A stretch of 64,000 nt of DNA from Fibrella forsythiae (GCF_017353175.1 NZ_JAFMYW010000007.1:62001-126000), one strand, 5' to 3'; positions 55,624-63,666 are shown, counted from the first letter of the stretch. Made by a program: numbers and translations. The notes: generated from the sequence alone by a model not told the origin.

Positions 55624-55926
55624 ATGTCAATCAAACAAAGCAATGTGCCTACTCAGGTATGGCGTGATTCACCCATCAAAGTATGGATCGTCCACAAGAA
55701 TGGATCAGTCAATAACACCATGGTCGTTTTCCCCTGGAAGACGACGCGAGAGCGAACTAAAAAATTCGCATCGATCAAGAAGGTTCTGGCCAATTACCGG
55801 GGCGCTCCTATCAAAGAATGTCGCTTCTACGACAAGGAATTTAACGAAAATTCCCTGCTTGGCTACATGGATGAACACGGCCGCTATCACGGCGGCGTCG
55901 CCTTTGTGAACGACCTGCGGTATTGA
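55624..55926 (+). CDS. Conserved-looking small basic protein of unknown function
   Basis: A 100-residue protein starting 9 bases after the winged-helix gene. Lys/Arg-rich with PWKTTRERTKKFASIKKVL and ECRFYDKEFNENSLLGYMDEHGR. A hairpin follows the stop codon, so it probably ends the operon. No family recognised; it may be an element-specific DNA-binding protein. Confidence 0.65.
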   Translation: MSIKQSNVPTQVWRDSPIKVWIVHKNGSVNNTMVVFPWKTTRERTKKFASIKKVLANYRGAPIKECRFYDKEFNENSLLGYMDEHGRYHGGVAFVNDLRY

Positions 55927-55936
55927 TCAAAAAAAA

Positions 55937-55966
55937 GCCCGGCAATGTCACCACACGCTGCCGGGC
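55937..55966. terminator. Hairpin after the small basic protein gene
   Basis: GCCCGGCA pairs with TGCCGGGC, with a 14-base loop. A run of eight or more A precedes it, so on the minus strand it reads as a hairpin plus T-run. Rightward it lacks a following T-tract. It marks the end of the plus-strand operon at 55926 in either reading. Confidence 0.6.
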
Positions 55967-56029
55967 TGCAATCAAACAAGCTTTCGAGACTCAAAACTAC
56001 AAAATTGTCAGAGCGCTTCTGTCGACGCT

Positions 56030-56512
56030 ATGCTTTTTATACCTCACCTCAAACTGGATTTACAGTTAACGACCCTTGAATTTGAAGGGCTTGACACTAC
56101 CCTACGCTTTTACGCAGACCGGTTCGTGAACCAAGATAAAGCCGATCTGACGGAAGATGATTTTGTGCTAGGTTACTACTATCTCCGTAACCTACGGCCC
56201 ATCATCGACCGGCAGACCTGGCAGAAACGGGAGCGTCGACGTACCAGTAGTTTTAGCCGGATTTACAAATCCTATTCGTTTCTACTGGATCTGCACCTGG
56301 TTCGTGTGCTATTCCGGGTGCTTAAAACATCGATGTACCCGCTGGGCAACGAGCGACAAATGCTGCTCTATAAGCTACACAAGGTTCTGGCTAATGCCAG
56401 TGCCCTACCTAATCACCCGTTCCCAGAACGTATACCCACAGCCACCGTTCAAACCCGCGATCTTTTTTCACCTCACAAATTCCTTTCAGCTGATGGCATC
56501 TCTAACTCCTAA
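56030..56512 (+). CDS. Accessory-element protein of unknown function
   Basis: A 160-residue protein with an acidic N-terminal part (LQLTTLEFEGLDTTLRFYADRF) and a basic helical middle (RQTWQKRERRRTSSFSRIYKSY). The pattern of LEFEGLD, DDFVLGYYYLRNL and a Lys/Arg-rich helix suggests a DNA- or RNA-associated role, but no domain is recognised. Its last 20 bases overlap the start of the next gene in another frame. Confidence 0.6.
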   Translation: MLFIPHLKLDLQLTTLEFEGLDTTLRFYADRFVNQDKADLTEDDFVLGYYYLRNLRPIIDRQTWQKRERRRTSSFSRIYKSYSFLLDLHLVRVLFRVLKTSMYPLGNERQMLLYKLHKVLANASALPNHPFPERIPTATVQTRDLFSPHKFLSADGISNS

Positions 56513-57134
56513 TCGCCTAATAGCGATCAATCTGCACCCTAGTCTTTTGCTAATTCAAATGCATAAGGCCGGTCGGAAAACTGGTTTCTGTCAATTAATG
56601 AAAAATCAGCCCGTAATGGCTGACGATGGGCTATGGTCGTATACTGATAAAAAGCAGGGTCATTTCTGGTTTAAAATGACGCTGGGCTTGCTCCAGCAAA
56701 ATCTTAAAACCGTCTGTCCATTCGGGCAGGCCGGTGATGCACTGTACATAAACGAGGCCTGTGCTGTAGTGCGTAACGAGACCGGCGAATCCACACTAGT
56801 TTATAAGGTGGACAATCCGGATGATCAGGATATAGATTGGCGCAATCCGGCCCACATGAAGAAAATCCATGCCAGGCTATGGGTTGAGATCGTGAATGTC
56901 CGGGCGCAGCCAGTGCAGCAATTGACTGCTGAGGAATGTATCGCTCAGGGCATTGAACCCAAGCAAATAGATGCCTTCAAAGGGTATCGAGATTATTCGT
57001 ACCCTGATAAGATACAACTATCTCCACAGGCCTCGTTTGCTTCGCTGTGGAAGTCAGAGCATGGAGAAGAGTCATATCAAAAAAATGAATGGGTCTGGAG
57101 TATCGAGTACAGGCAAATCGCTAAACCAGAGTAA
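56493..57134 (+). CDS. ASCH/PUA-like phage-type protein
   Basis: A 213-residue protein from ATG 56493, at the end of the preceding gene. CPFGQAGDALYINEACAVV resembles the CPYGxxGDxLWVRE stretch, ARLWVEIVNVRAQPVQQLTAEE with IAQGIE the LxVxxVRxExLxxISEEDAxAEGI stretch, and LWKSEHGEESYQKNEWVWSIEYR the LWxSINGxxSWxxNPWVWVIEF ending, all typical of phage-encoded ASCH-type proteins. ASCH domains are thought to bind RNA or act in nucleic-acid modification. Here it supports a phage-derived origin for this region. It is followed after 2 bases by another small gene. Confidence 0.68.
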   Translation: MASLTPNRLIAINLHPSLLLIQMHKAGRKTGFCQLMKNQPVMADDGLWSYTDKKQGHFWFKMTLGLLQQNLKTVCPFGQAGDALYINEACAVVRNETGESTLVYKVDNPDDQDIDWRNPAHMKKIHARLWVEIVNVRAQPVQQLTAEECIAQGIEPKQIDAFKGYRDYSYPDKIQLSPQASFASLWKSEHGEESYQKNEWVWSIEYRQIAKPE

Positions 57135-57136
57135 GT

Positions 57137-57364
57137 ATGATACCCATTCAGCCAACCTACACCTACGAGCAAGTGGTGCAGTTGCTATGCCTACAACACA
57201 TAGCGACCCGAAATCGGGTGTTGCAGCAACCTGTCTTCAACGAGCATGACAATCATGAGCGCGTACGTATGGGCGAAGTCATTCAAGAGATCAAGTATTT
57301 AGGATTTGAGGTGACTCGCATTGACAAATCAGATCATGAGTACACTTTTTCTCAGCCTACATAA
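57137..57364 (+). CDS. Small unknown protein of the accessory element
   Basis: A 75-residue protein two bases after the ASCH-like gene. YTYEQVVQLLCLQHIATRNRVL forms a helix, then VIQEIKYLGFEVTRIDKSDHEYTF a small alpha-beta end. No family recognised. Translational coupling supports it. Confidence 0.55.
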   Translation: MIPIQPTYTYEQVVQLLCLQHIATRNRVLQQPVFNEHDNHERVRMGEVIQEIKYLGFEVTRIDKSDHEYTFSQPT

Positions 57365-57525
57365 TCAAGAAATAGCGATACGTCTATAGTCCATAAAATG
57401 GCACCTGGTTATGGTGGATACAAGCTTCGTAGATCTTCCGGCTTTCATCGAACAAAAACCGCCTCTACTGCTCATAATCGTACATTTTATAGCTCCCGGA
57501 TCTTATCAAGTTTTCCTGAATAAGC

Positions 57526-57813
57526 ATGAACATAGTTAAGCATTTCGAGAATCCTAAGAACGTGGCTCAATGGAAGGCAATGTTCACTAATGCGAACGAA
57601 GTAGTGGCTCGCCACGACCTGTATAACGAGGTAGTGGAGCAGCGGCCCGATATGGCCAAAGCGCTATCTAAGATCCTTTTTTACCGCTGCAATTTTGCCG
57701 TATATGGTATGCCTAAAGAGACAGATGAGAATGGAAATTTGGGTTACAGGTTGCACTTTCTGGCTAGCCCCATTAGCAATAATGAGCAAGTCGTAGCTAG
57801 TCAAGAACAGTAG
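57526..57813 (+). CDS. Small unknown protein of the accessory element
   Basis: A 95-residue protein. The helical MNIVKHFENPKNVAQWKAMF and EVVEQRPDMAKALSKILFYRC lead into a beta-like LHFLASPIS. No recognised domain. The upstream 160 bases are non-coding and could hold a promoter. Confidence 0.55.
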   Translation: MNIVKHFENPKNVAQWKAMFTNANEVVARHDLYNEVVEQRPDMAKALSKILFYRCNFAVYGMPKETDENGNLGYRLHFLASPISNNEQVVASQEQ

Positions 57814-57997
57814 ATAGTTTGGCTAGCCCACGTACCCAAGTAGAGAATTAGCCCAAAATAGGGCAAAAGTTGGCCTGGTCAGGATCTGTCGACAGCTGCT
57901 GCACCGCCGCTCGACGAGCTCACCACCAAATATTATTCTGAAATCATTACAGTGAATTTTCTAACCGGCCAATTGGCCATAACCCAATTTCATAGCA

Positions 57998-58168
57998 ATG
58001 GAAGCGTACGACCAAATCACCGAGATTGTAGATAAGATGAAGATCGACGTAGAGAAAGCCCGGGCGGGTAATAACAATGCCGGTGTACGTGTCCGAAAAT
58101 CGGCAATGGAGATTAGTAAACTGACTAATGTACTCCGTCAGCAAACCTTGGCTAAAATGAAAGAATAG
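57998..58168 (+). CDS. Histone H1-like (Hc1-type) protein
   Basis: A 56-residue frame, too short for many gene finders: ATG at 57998, TAG at 58166-58168. The translation begins MEAYDQITEIVDKMKIDVEK and contains NNNAGVRVRKSAMEISKL, close to the NxxAGxRxRK-type core of Bacteroidota histone H1-like proteins, which are small helical DNA-associated proteins. It overlaps a minus-strand frame that is disfavoured. It may compact element DNA. Confidence 0.7.
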   Translation: MEAYDQITEIVDKMKIDVEKARAGNNNAGVRVRKSAMEISKLTNVLRQQTLAKMKE

Positions 58169-58172
58169 GAAT

Positions 58173-58382
58173 GTGAGTAATGAAACGGAAGTCTCCACCA
58201 GCAAGGTGTGGATTTCCGTTTTCTTTCCCGAAGTAGAAAATAATATGAGATTAATGAATGTACGTTTCGTGCCGTCTTCAAGGCAATATATTAAAGTAAT
58301 TTGTCGTCTGGGAGAAGAACAGTCTTACAAACTCATGCCTATCATTAAAAATGAGGCGTTAATTCGCGAGATAACAATTTGA
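58173..58382 (+). CDS. Small unknown protein after the histone H1-like gene
   Basis: A 69-residue frame from GTG 58173, four bases after the H1-like stop, preceded by a short AGGA. Beta-rich (KVWISVFFPEVENN, MRLMNVRFVPSSRQYIKVICRLG). The close spacing suggests coupling. No family recognised. Confidence 0.45.
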   Translation: MSNETEVSTSKVWISVFFPEVENNMRLMNVRFVPSSRQYIKVICRLGEEQSYKLMPIIKNEALIREITI

Positions 58383-58760
58383 GACTGAACAGAGCTTACA
58401 TTAACGCAAACGAATAGAGCACAACAACCGTTTCGCAAAATGGGCGATTATAGAGATATCTAAGCGGCCCCAAGGCTACCGATCTGACCGACATGGATTA
58501 CCCAATCCGTTTATGGATGCCGGTGGCCAAACCAGGTGGCCTACTACTCACTCTGTAGTAGGCCACCTGGACTATTCTGATAAAAACGGACGACCGCGCC
58601 AACCTACGGGCCTAATGCCAGCGGTGCCACCGGCACCACGATAGCCAGGACAACGCCGCCCGGCGCATGTACGGCGAAACGGGCCAGTACCAGCATCAAC
58701 TTACCCTTTTCAATGATATATCCTATGCCACTCAACCAGACGGCCAGCGCCCCCTAAAGC
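58383..58760. other. Non-coding stretch with strong hairpin and possible gene debris
   Basis: The region contains a perfect 16-bp hairpin (58532-58570; arms CCAGGTGGCCTACTAC and GTAGTAGGCCACCTGG, 7-base loop). An open reading stretch (about 58600-58850) in one frame gives ARRMYGETGQYQHQLTLFND with no proper start, which could be a remnant of a lost element gene. No complete gene is supported. Confidence 0.5.
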
Positions 58761-58946
58761 TTGAGCATCCGCCTAAGCGCCGATACACTAAACGAATTAC
58801 AGGAAGCCATCGCGCTGACCCGAAAGCTGTACCGTAGCATGCTCTTCATTGCGTCTGTTGAGGGCGCCATTGGAAAAAAAATCAGTCTAACAACCGGACC
58901 ATCGAAACCTAGACCTAAGCAATATATTCATAACGGTAAGTTTTGA
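58761..58946 (+). CDS. Doubtful small helical frame
   Basis: A 61-codon frame from TTG 58761. It reads SIRLSADTLNELQEAIALTR, plausible helical protein, but starts on TTG after other possible debris and ends against the convergent protease gene. It may be a fragment of a larger lost gene. Kept at low confidence. Confidence 0.25.
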   Translation: MSIRLSADTLNELQEAIALTRKLYRSMLFIASVEGAIGKKISLTTGPSKPRPKQYIHNGKF

Positions 58947-58948
58947 AA

Positions 58949-59743
58949 TCACCATATCATAGTTAATACCATTTTTAAAGTATCAAAATAAAAACACTCT
59001 TCCATTAGTGAGCATGTATTAGGCTGGACGTCTACGTATGTAAACCACTCCTCCACAAATACTTGTTCAGAACTACTGTATTTTTTACGGCCATAATAAT
59101 ATTCCCCAGTCACAGTGTACCGGGGCACTTTTCCGCTCATACTCTTCAAGTAGCTATAGGCAAAGTCATCACTCTTCCAGTGCCAAAGAATTCGACTATC
59201 TTGAGAGCAGATTACCATAAGAGGATAATTGCCAATATTCACATAGCGAAGCAGTGTGGCTGTAATGCTGGTCTGGTATATTTTTGAAAGACGTTGGATT
59301 AATTCTTTCGAAATAGGTTGACCATAACAATCCGCCCTAAAGCGAGCTTCGGGCATTAGTAATGAGCAAGCAAAGAAGTCTGCCTCTTGTTCGACTGAAT
59401 TTTTAGTCGAAAAGTCATTGATAGAAGGGTGAGATGGCGTTTCGCCAGATGCTAGCGCAATTCGATGCTCATCTATAAAATAATGCCCCAGCTCGTGACC
59501 AAAAGTAAATCGGCTCCTAGTACTAGTTGGGTGATTAACCTTGGTCAAGTTTATATAAATATGAAAATCACCGAACTGATGTTCTATCAACCCATCAAAA
59601 CTATCTCCATATTCTCCGTAACAATAACTAATTTGGTTGTCATCTGCGATACGCTCAGGCAAAATCTCACTTATAGGGAAATATTCATTCGCTATATACT
59701 CAGCAAGTGACGATATGACTCGTCTTCTAGCTATCGAGATCAC
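58949..59743 (-). CDS. ImmA/IrrE-type zinc metalloprotease
   Basis: A 264-residue protein. RFTFGHELGHYFIDEH gives the HExxH zinc site and NSVEQEADFFACSLLMP supplies the EAxxFA third-ligand helix, both characteristic of the COG2856/ImmA-IrrE family. Relatives cleave repressors (IrrE on DdrO, ImmA on ImmR) or, in some CBASS loci, the repressor CapH (CapP). The C-terminal 110 residues form a beta-rich part (YYGRKKYSSSEQVFVEEWF) of unknown role. There is no HTH of its own. Its start overlaps the 109-residue gene by 4 bases (ATGA), so the pair are translationally coupled. Divergent from the CBASS genes. Confidence 0.9.
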   Translation of the reverse strand: MISIARRRVISSLAEYIANEYFPISEILPERIADDNQISYCYGEYGDSFDGLIEHQFGDFHIYINLTKVNHPTSTRSRFTFGHELGHYFIDEHRIALASGETPSHPSINDFSTKNSVEQEADFFACSLLMPEARFRADCYGQPISKELIQRLSKIYQTSITATLLRYVNIGNYPLMVICSQDSRILWHWKSDDFAYSYLKSMSGKVPRYTVTGEYYYGRKKYSSSEQVFVEEWFTYVDVQPNTCSLMEECFYFDTLKMVLTMIW

Positions 59744-60069
59744 TTTTTACCCGTTCGTTTAATGGCATTAAGCCGATCCTTCTCCATCTGTTTTCGCACT
59801 TCTTCAGAAATCCCTTTTCCCTCCCGGGCTGCCATCGCCAAGTTTTGCTGAGTTTCAGAGTTGAGTTGAATTTGAAACGCTGGTGTAAAAGAAATGAATC
59901 CTCGCTCAAGAATAGCTTCGGCGGAGGTAATGTTCGAGGGCGCATTTTCGAACAAGGTGTTACAGTTTTCCTCTAGAAGCCGCACCTGCTCGATAGAGAT
60001 AGGAAATAGGTACCCATTGGCTCGTAACGAGAAAGCCAATTTAGACTCGGGGTGTTCGTTGCTATACAT
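59740..60069 (-). CDS. 109-residue protein between sigma factor and protease
   Basis: The sequence starts MYSNEHPESKLAFSLRANGYLFPISIEQ, then a helical LLEENCNTLFEN, and ends in a Lys/Arg-rich charged tail (SEEVRKQMEKDRLNAIKRTGKK). No membrane helix, zinc site or HTH is visible. It begins 2 bases after the sigma-factor stop and overlaps the protease start by 4 bases, forming a three-gene operon. A role as a sigma-inhibiting protein or as the substrate cut by the protease would explain the coupling. This is inference, since I recognise no anti-sigma family. Confidence 0.75.
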   Translation of the reverse strand: MYSNEHPESKLAFSLRANGYLFPISIEQVRLLEENCNTLFENAPSNITSAEAILERGFISFTPAFQIQLNSETQQNLAMAAREGKGISEEVRKQMEKDRLNAIKRTGKK

Positions 60070-60070
60070 G

Positions 60071-60763
60071 TTAGTCAGTTTTCAAAGCCAATATCTGGGC
60101 TACTTTCGCAAATAGTTTTTGGCGAGCAGTACTTTTTATTTTCCGAAAATTGGCTCGGGTAATCTGCCAAAGTTTGCAGGTGCTGTTAATGAAGGAGTTC
60201 GGAAGATATTTCCCCTCCTTCTCGTAAGCTGTGCTCTGGACAAGGATGTAACGCTCTTTTTCGCTAAGCGTAGATAATGCTTGCTCAAGCACCATTCGGT
60301 GATACGAATCAGGTTCATCGGATATTTCTTCAACCGGAACCCATTCAAGCTCTTCGTCAGAGATGGGGATGTCGTCAATCAGTTGGATAAAGGGCTCTTT
60401 TACTAACTTCCCCAGAAGCTGTTTATGCTCATTATCCGCAATACGACCTAACCAGGCTTTAACTCCCAAGGAAATGTCTGCGGCCTTTACCTTACTCACG
60501 TCAAAGGTGGCCGCACTATAATAGGCCTTTAAGAACGTGTTTTGAAAAACGGCTTCGAATAGTTCATTGGCAGAGCGCGGGAACTTCGAACAAACGTTAC
60601 GGGCAATCCCGAATAAATAAGATTCATACCGCTCGTAGAAAACCTGAAAGGCGACTTTGGCGGCCAATTCATCATTTTGGTGTAAAGCCATGAGCTCTAG
60701 TAGTTCCTCATCCCTCTTGGATCGCAATTCTGTTATAGTAGGAGTAGACACGTTCTTATTCAT
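60071..60763 (-). CDS. Sigma-70-family RNA polymerase sigma factor
   Basis: A 230-residue protein from ATG 60763. Upstream in-frame ATT is not favoured. VAFQVFYERYESYLFGIARNVCS and LFEAVFQNTFLKAYYSA resemble region 2 (core-binding and -10 recognition) of ECF-type sigma factors. ALSTLSEKERYILVQST and LWQITRANFRKIKSTARQKLF form region 4 (-35 recognition). The middle has an acidic insertion (DDIPISDEELEWVPVEEISD). First gene of the leftward operon; it is separated from the CBASS synthase by a palindromic divergent region. Regulatory target unknown; candidates are this operon and the CBASS genes. Confidence 0.8.
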   Translation of the reverse strand: MNKNVSTPTITELRSKRDEELLELMALHQNDELAAKVAFQVFYERYESYLFGIARNVCSKFPRSANELFEAVFQNTFLKAYYSAATFDVSKVKAADISLGVKAWLGRIADNEHKQLLGKLVKEPFIQLIDDIPISDEELEWVPVEEISDEPDSYHRMVLEQALSTLSEKERYILVQSTAYEKEGKYLPNSFINSTCKLWQITRANFRKIKSTARQKLFAKVAQILALKTD

Positions 60764-60781
60764 TGGGTGGATTATCAATAC

Positions 60782-60825
60782 ATACTCAAAAGCGTGAATA
60801 ACTAGCCTTTCACGCTTTTGAGTAT
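60782..60825. promoter_or_regulatory. 17-bp inverted repeat between divergent CBASS and sigma operons
   Basis: ATACTCAAAAGCGTGAA (60782-60798) and TTCACGCTTTTGAGTAT (60809-60825) are perfectly complementary, with a 10-base spacer. It lies between the sigma-factor start (60763) and the CD-NTase start (60854), in the only intergenic DNA of the two operons, so an operator or symmetric promoter is more likely than a terminator. No T-run follows on either side. Confidence 0.72.
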
Positions 60826-60853
60826 AGATAATAAAATAAACACTGCTGCCCGT

Positions 60854-61939
60854 ATGGCCAACTTACAAAAACAATTTGAACAATACCACGATGCGATCAA
60901 ACTGAGTCGTATCAATGAAGAATCCGTTTTAATCGAGAAACGGGACATCATCCGTAACAAACTGAAAGAGAATCTACCAGGGGTGTTCAAGAAACACGGC
61001 GAAACAAACTTAGTGCCTGAATTTTGTGACCAAGGTAGTTACGAAATGAAGACGGGCATCAAGCCACTCAATGGCGACTATGACATCGATCAAGGAGTTT
61101 ATTTTAAAACCTCAAAGACGAGCGGTACGTACGCAGCCGACCCTGTAAAGTTAAAGGAGCGAGTGTTTGAAGCACTAGACGGACACACTAAGGAGGTCTG
61201 CATCCGTCGCCCTTGCGTGACAGTATTTTATCAGAAAGCAGGTGAGCGGGTCTACCACGTTGATTTAGCCATTTATTCAGATGGAGATAGTAACTCTGAC
61301 GGATTGGATTACCTAGCCATGGGTAAACGAAAGTCGGGTGACGATCATCGGGAGTGGCAAAAATCAGATCCAACGACACTGAAAAAAACGTTGTTCAAAC
61401 GGTTTGACAATGATGAAACAGCGCGTAGGCAATTTCGACGGGTCATCCGGTATCTAAAGCGGTGGAAGGATTTGAATTTTTCCTCTGACGGCAACAATGC
61501 GCCCCGAGGAATTGGGTTGACGATTAATGCTTATGAGGGATTTGTGGCAAAATACACTGATGTTATCGCCAACAAGCCGGATGATTTGGCGGCTTTGACG
61601 GGGTTAGTTGACTTTATGCTCAACCACTTCACCTCCACGACAAAATATGAAAATGGGCAGTTCGTAACCGTTCGCCGGTTGACGGCGTATTTACCGGTCG
61701 AACCCAAGACGGATATCTATGCGCGAATGTCTGACTCGCACATGCTGAGCTTTGAGGAGAAATTAAAGAGTCTGAAAGCGGCTCTGGAGAAAGCAGCCTC
61801 AGAAGTAGACACAGTCGACGCCTGCAAGATTTTGGCTAGTAGTAAAGTGTTGGGGGATAGCTTCCCGGTTCCAACCAAATCCGCTTCTGCTGTTATCACT
61901 AAAACCGCAGCGGTAGCTTCGTCTAGCAATAACGGGTAA
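60854..61939 (+). CDS. CBASS cyclic-oligonucleotide synthase (CD-NTase)
   Basis: A 361-residue protein from ATG 60854. The upstream TTG 60818 falls inside the palindrome and is disfavoured. Pol-beta-type nucleotidyltransferase core: CDQGSYEMKTGI gives G61-S62, NGDYDIDQGVYF the metal-binding D77-x-D79, and VYHVDLAIYSD the third acidic D137. The helical C-terminal domain follows (RQFRRVIRYLKRWKDL). In CBASS these enzymes make cyclic di- or tri-nucleotides after phage sensing. The nucleotide product cannot be read from sequence. The end is a flexible tail (SAVITKTAAVASSSNNG) finishing in Gly, as required for Cap2-mediated conjugation. The next gene starts 5 bases later. Confidence 0.92.
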   Translation: MANLQKQFEQYHDAIKLSRINEESVLIEKRDIIRNKLKENLPGVFKKHGETNLVPEFCDQGSYEMKTGIKPLNGDYDIDQGVYFKTSKTSGTYAADPVKLKERVFEALDGHTKEVCIRRPCVTVFYQKAGERVYHVDLAIYSDGDSNSDGLDYLAMGKRKSGDDHREWQKSDPTTLKKTLFKRFDNDETARRQFRRVIRYLKRWKDLNFSSDGNNAPRGIGLTINAYEGFVAKYTDVIANKPDDLAALTGLVDFMLNHFTSTTKYENGQFVTVRRLTAYLPVEPKTDIYARMSDSHMLSFEEKLKSLKAALEKAASEVDTVDACKILASSKVLGDSFPVPTKSASAVITKTAAVASSSNNG

Positions 61940-61944
61940 GCTCA

Positions 61945-63666
61945 ATGCAACGGCACAAAATAGAAACGATAATTTCCGAACTGGAAGCTAATGGTACGCT
62001 TCGACAGGCAACCCTTATTCGGGATTCATCGGAGAAAGGCGTCTTTGTTTTTACAGGAAAAGTAACTGTTAGCGGCCAGCAAATCGGCCTAGGAATTATG
62101 CTTTTGCCTACCTTCCCAAGGAGTTTACCTCTTATTTTTTTGGAGGATGGTAGTGAATTTAAAGAGTTACCGCATGTCTTGGCTAACAAGGTAATTTGTT
62201 ATCACCATTCAGAAGGGACTATTCTGGATGAAGATAGACCTAGTGAGATCATCACTTGGGCAATAGACAAAACCGTTCGCGTACTCGCGGACGGTAAGGC
62301 GGGTTTAAATCTGGGTGACTTTGCCGATGAGTTTGAATCTTACTGGGGTTTAGTCAGTAAAGAACCGATTATTAATCTTGTTAATTCTGTTGCCAAGTCT
62401 CAAGAATTGAAACTATTCAGGAACAACCAGGCAAGCTATCTTGCTAAATCAGCACAGGATGTGGCAGGTTACTTGCACCTGAATCTTGACGAGGTTGCCA
62501 AAAAATTCCCCACTGTTGAACAAGCGACTCTATTCGTTTTGCCTCAGGGTAGCCAAATTATTCCACCTCGTTCAGAAGATCCGTTCTGGACACCTGATGA
62601 TTTAAAACGAGCTGTGCAACCTGCCTTAAATGCGTTGTCGATAAAGCAGCAGCGCCAGTTCATCAAGGTAAACAATGCCAAGCGAGGTACTATGCTGTTT
62701 GCCCTTCCCCGACCAAGTGGTGGCTACAGCCTGTTCTGTGTTACTTACGACAGTCCTAAGGGATACCATCCTTTTTCAGAGTTTGGCAAAAACGCAAAGC
62801 TCTGCCCTTTGAAGGTATACCGTGAGGAGGCATCCTATGTACTACCCCGCGGGGGTGGGCAGAGTCGTCTACGGTCTAAAAAAGTACTATTAATTGGCTG
62901 CGGTTCTCTTGGAGGACATGTCGCTCATGAACTAGTTCGTGCAGGAGTGATGAATGTAACGGCTGTAGACTCCGACAAGATGAGTCTGGATAATACCTTC
63001 AGACATGTACTAGGAAACGCTTACCGAGATCGCCCTAAGGCAACGGCTCTAAGCGAAGAGTTACGTCGAAAATTTCCTTATGTTCATGTTACTGCATTTG
63101 ACAAGACCATTGAAGAGTTGGTTGAAAGCGGGCATGTTCGGTTTGACTCTTTTGATTTAGTTATCAGCTCCTTGGGCAGCCCAACAACAGAAATTTGGAT
63201 CAATCGACAACTCAAGAGTAAAACACCAGGGTTATTTGGATGGGTTGAACCACTGGGGATCGGTGGGCACGCTTTACTGACCCAGCCAGCCACTAGCGGC
63301 TGCTTCAGGTGTTTGTATAGCTCAGAAGATGAAGAAGACAAGTTGATCAATCGAGCCGCTTTTGCCGGAAAAAACCAATGGTTTGGGAAGTCCCTTTCCG
63401 GTTGCGGGCAACTTCATACCCCCTACGGATCATTAGACGCGGTACGAACTGCTGCTTTGATAGTGCAGTTGGCCATCGAACACCTGACGGGTAAAGAACA
63501 AAAAAGCAGCTTGGTGTCTTGGAAAGGAGACGCAGCCGATTTTTTGGAACAGGGCTTTGAGCTCGCCGATCGGTTCAACGTTAGTACGGATAAATTAGTC
63601 CAAGCGCGCCATGCGTTCGCCACGCCCGTCTGCCCTGTTTGCGGGAATTCCGCCAACTTAACATGA
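61945..63666 (+). CDS. cap2: Cap2-type E2/E1 fusion of type II CBASS
   Basis: A 573-residue protein. The N-terminal E2-like domain (1-130) has LLPTFPRSLPLIFLEDG and NKVICYHHSEGT with candidate catalytic C85. The middle (150-300) is a linker-type domain. The C-terminal ThiF/E1 domain has the ATP-binding LIGCGSLGGHVAHELVRAG (318-323 GxGxxG), D342 in VDSDK, FRH, and CFRC with SGCGQLHTPYG giving candidate catalytic C487. A CPVC pair near the end may hold zinc. Cap2 attaches the CD-NTase C-terminal glycine to other proteins, priming synthesis. Starts 5 bases after the CD-NTase and overlaps the next gene by ATGA. Confidence 0.93.
   Translation: MQRHKIETIISELEANGTLRQATLIRDSSEKGVFVFTGKVTVSGQQIGLGIMLLPTFPRSLPLIFLEDGSEFKELPHVLANKVICYHHSEGTILDEDRPSEIITWAIDKTVRVLADGKAGLNLGDFADEFESYWGLVSKEPIINLVNSVAKSQELKLFRNNQASYLAKSAQDVAGYLHLNLDEVAKKFPTVEQATLFVLPQGSQIIPPRSEDPFWTPDDLKRAVQPALNALSIKQQRQFIKVNNAKRGTMLFALPRPSGGYSLFCVTYDSPKGYHPFSEFGKNAKLCPLKVYREEASYVLPRGGGQSRLRSKKVLLIGCGSLGGHVAHELVRAGVMNVTAVDSDKMSLDNTFRHVLGNAYRDRPKATALSEELRRKFPYVHVTAFDKTIEELVESGHVRFDSFDLVISSLGSPTTEIWINRQLKSKTPGLFGWVEPLGIGGHALLTQPATSGCFRCLYSSEDEEDKLINRAAFAGKNQWFGKSLSGCGQLHTPYGSLDAVRTAALIVQLAIEHLTGKEQKSSLVSWKGDAADFLEQGFELADRFNVSTDKLVQARHAFATPVCPVCGNSANLT

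Noticed and set aside
57947-58204. 85-codon minus-strand frame overlapping the histone H1-like gene
   Set aside because: The plus-strand H1-like frame has a recognisable family core, so the minus frame is its shadow.
58532-58570. Hairpin read as a CRISPR-like or attachment site
   Set aside because: It is a single perfect stem-loop with no second copy, more like a terminator or element remnant.
60818-60853. Extended TTG start for the CD-NTase giving 12 extra residues
   Set aside because: The TTG lies inside the 17-bp inverted repeat, and ATG 60854 begins a typical family N-terminus.
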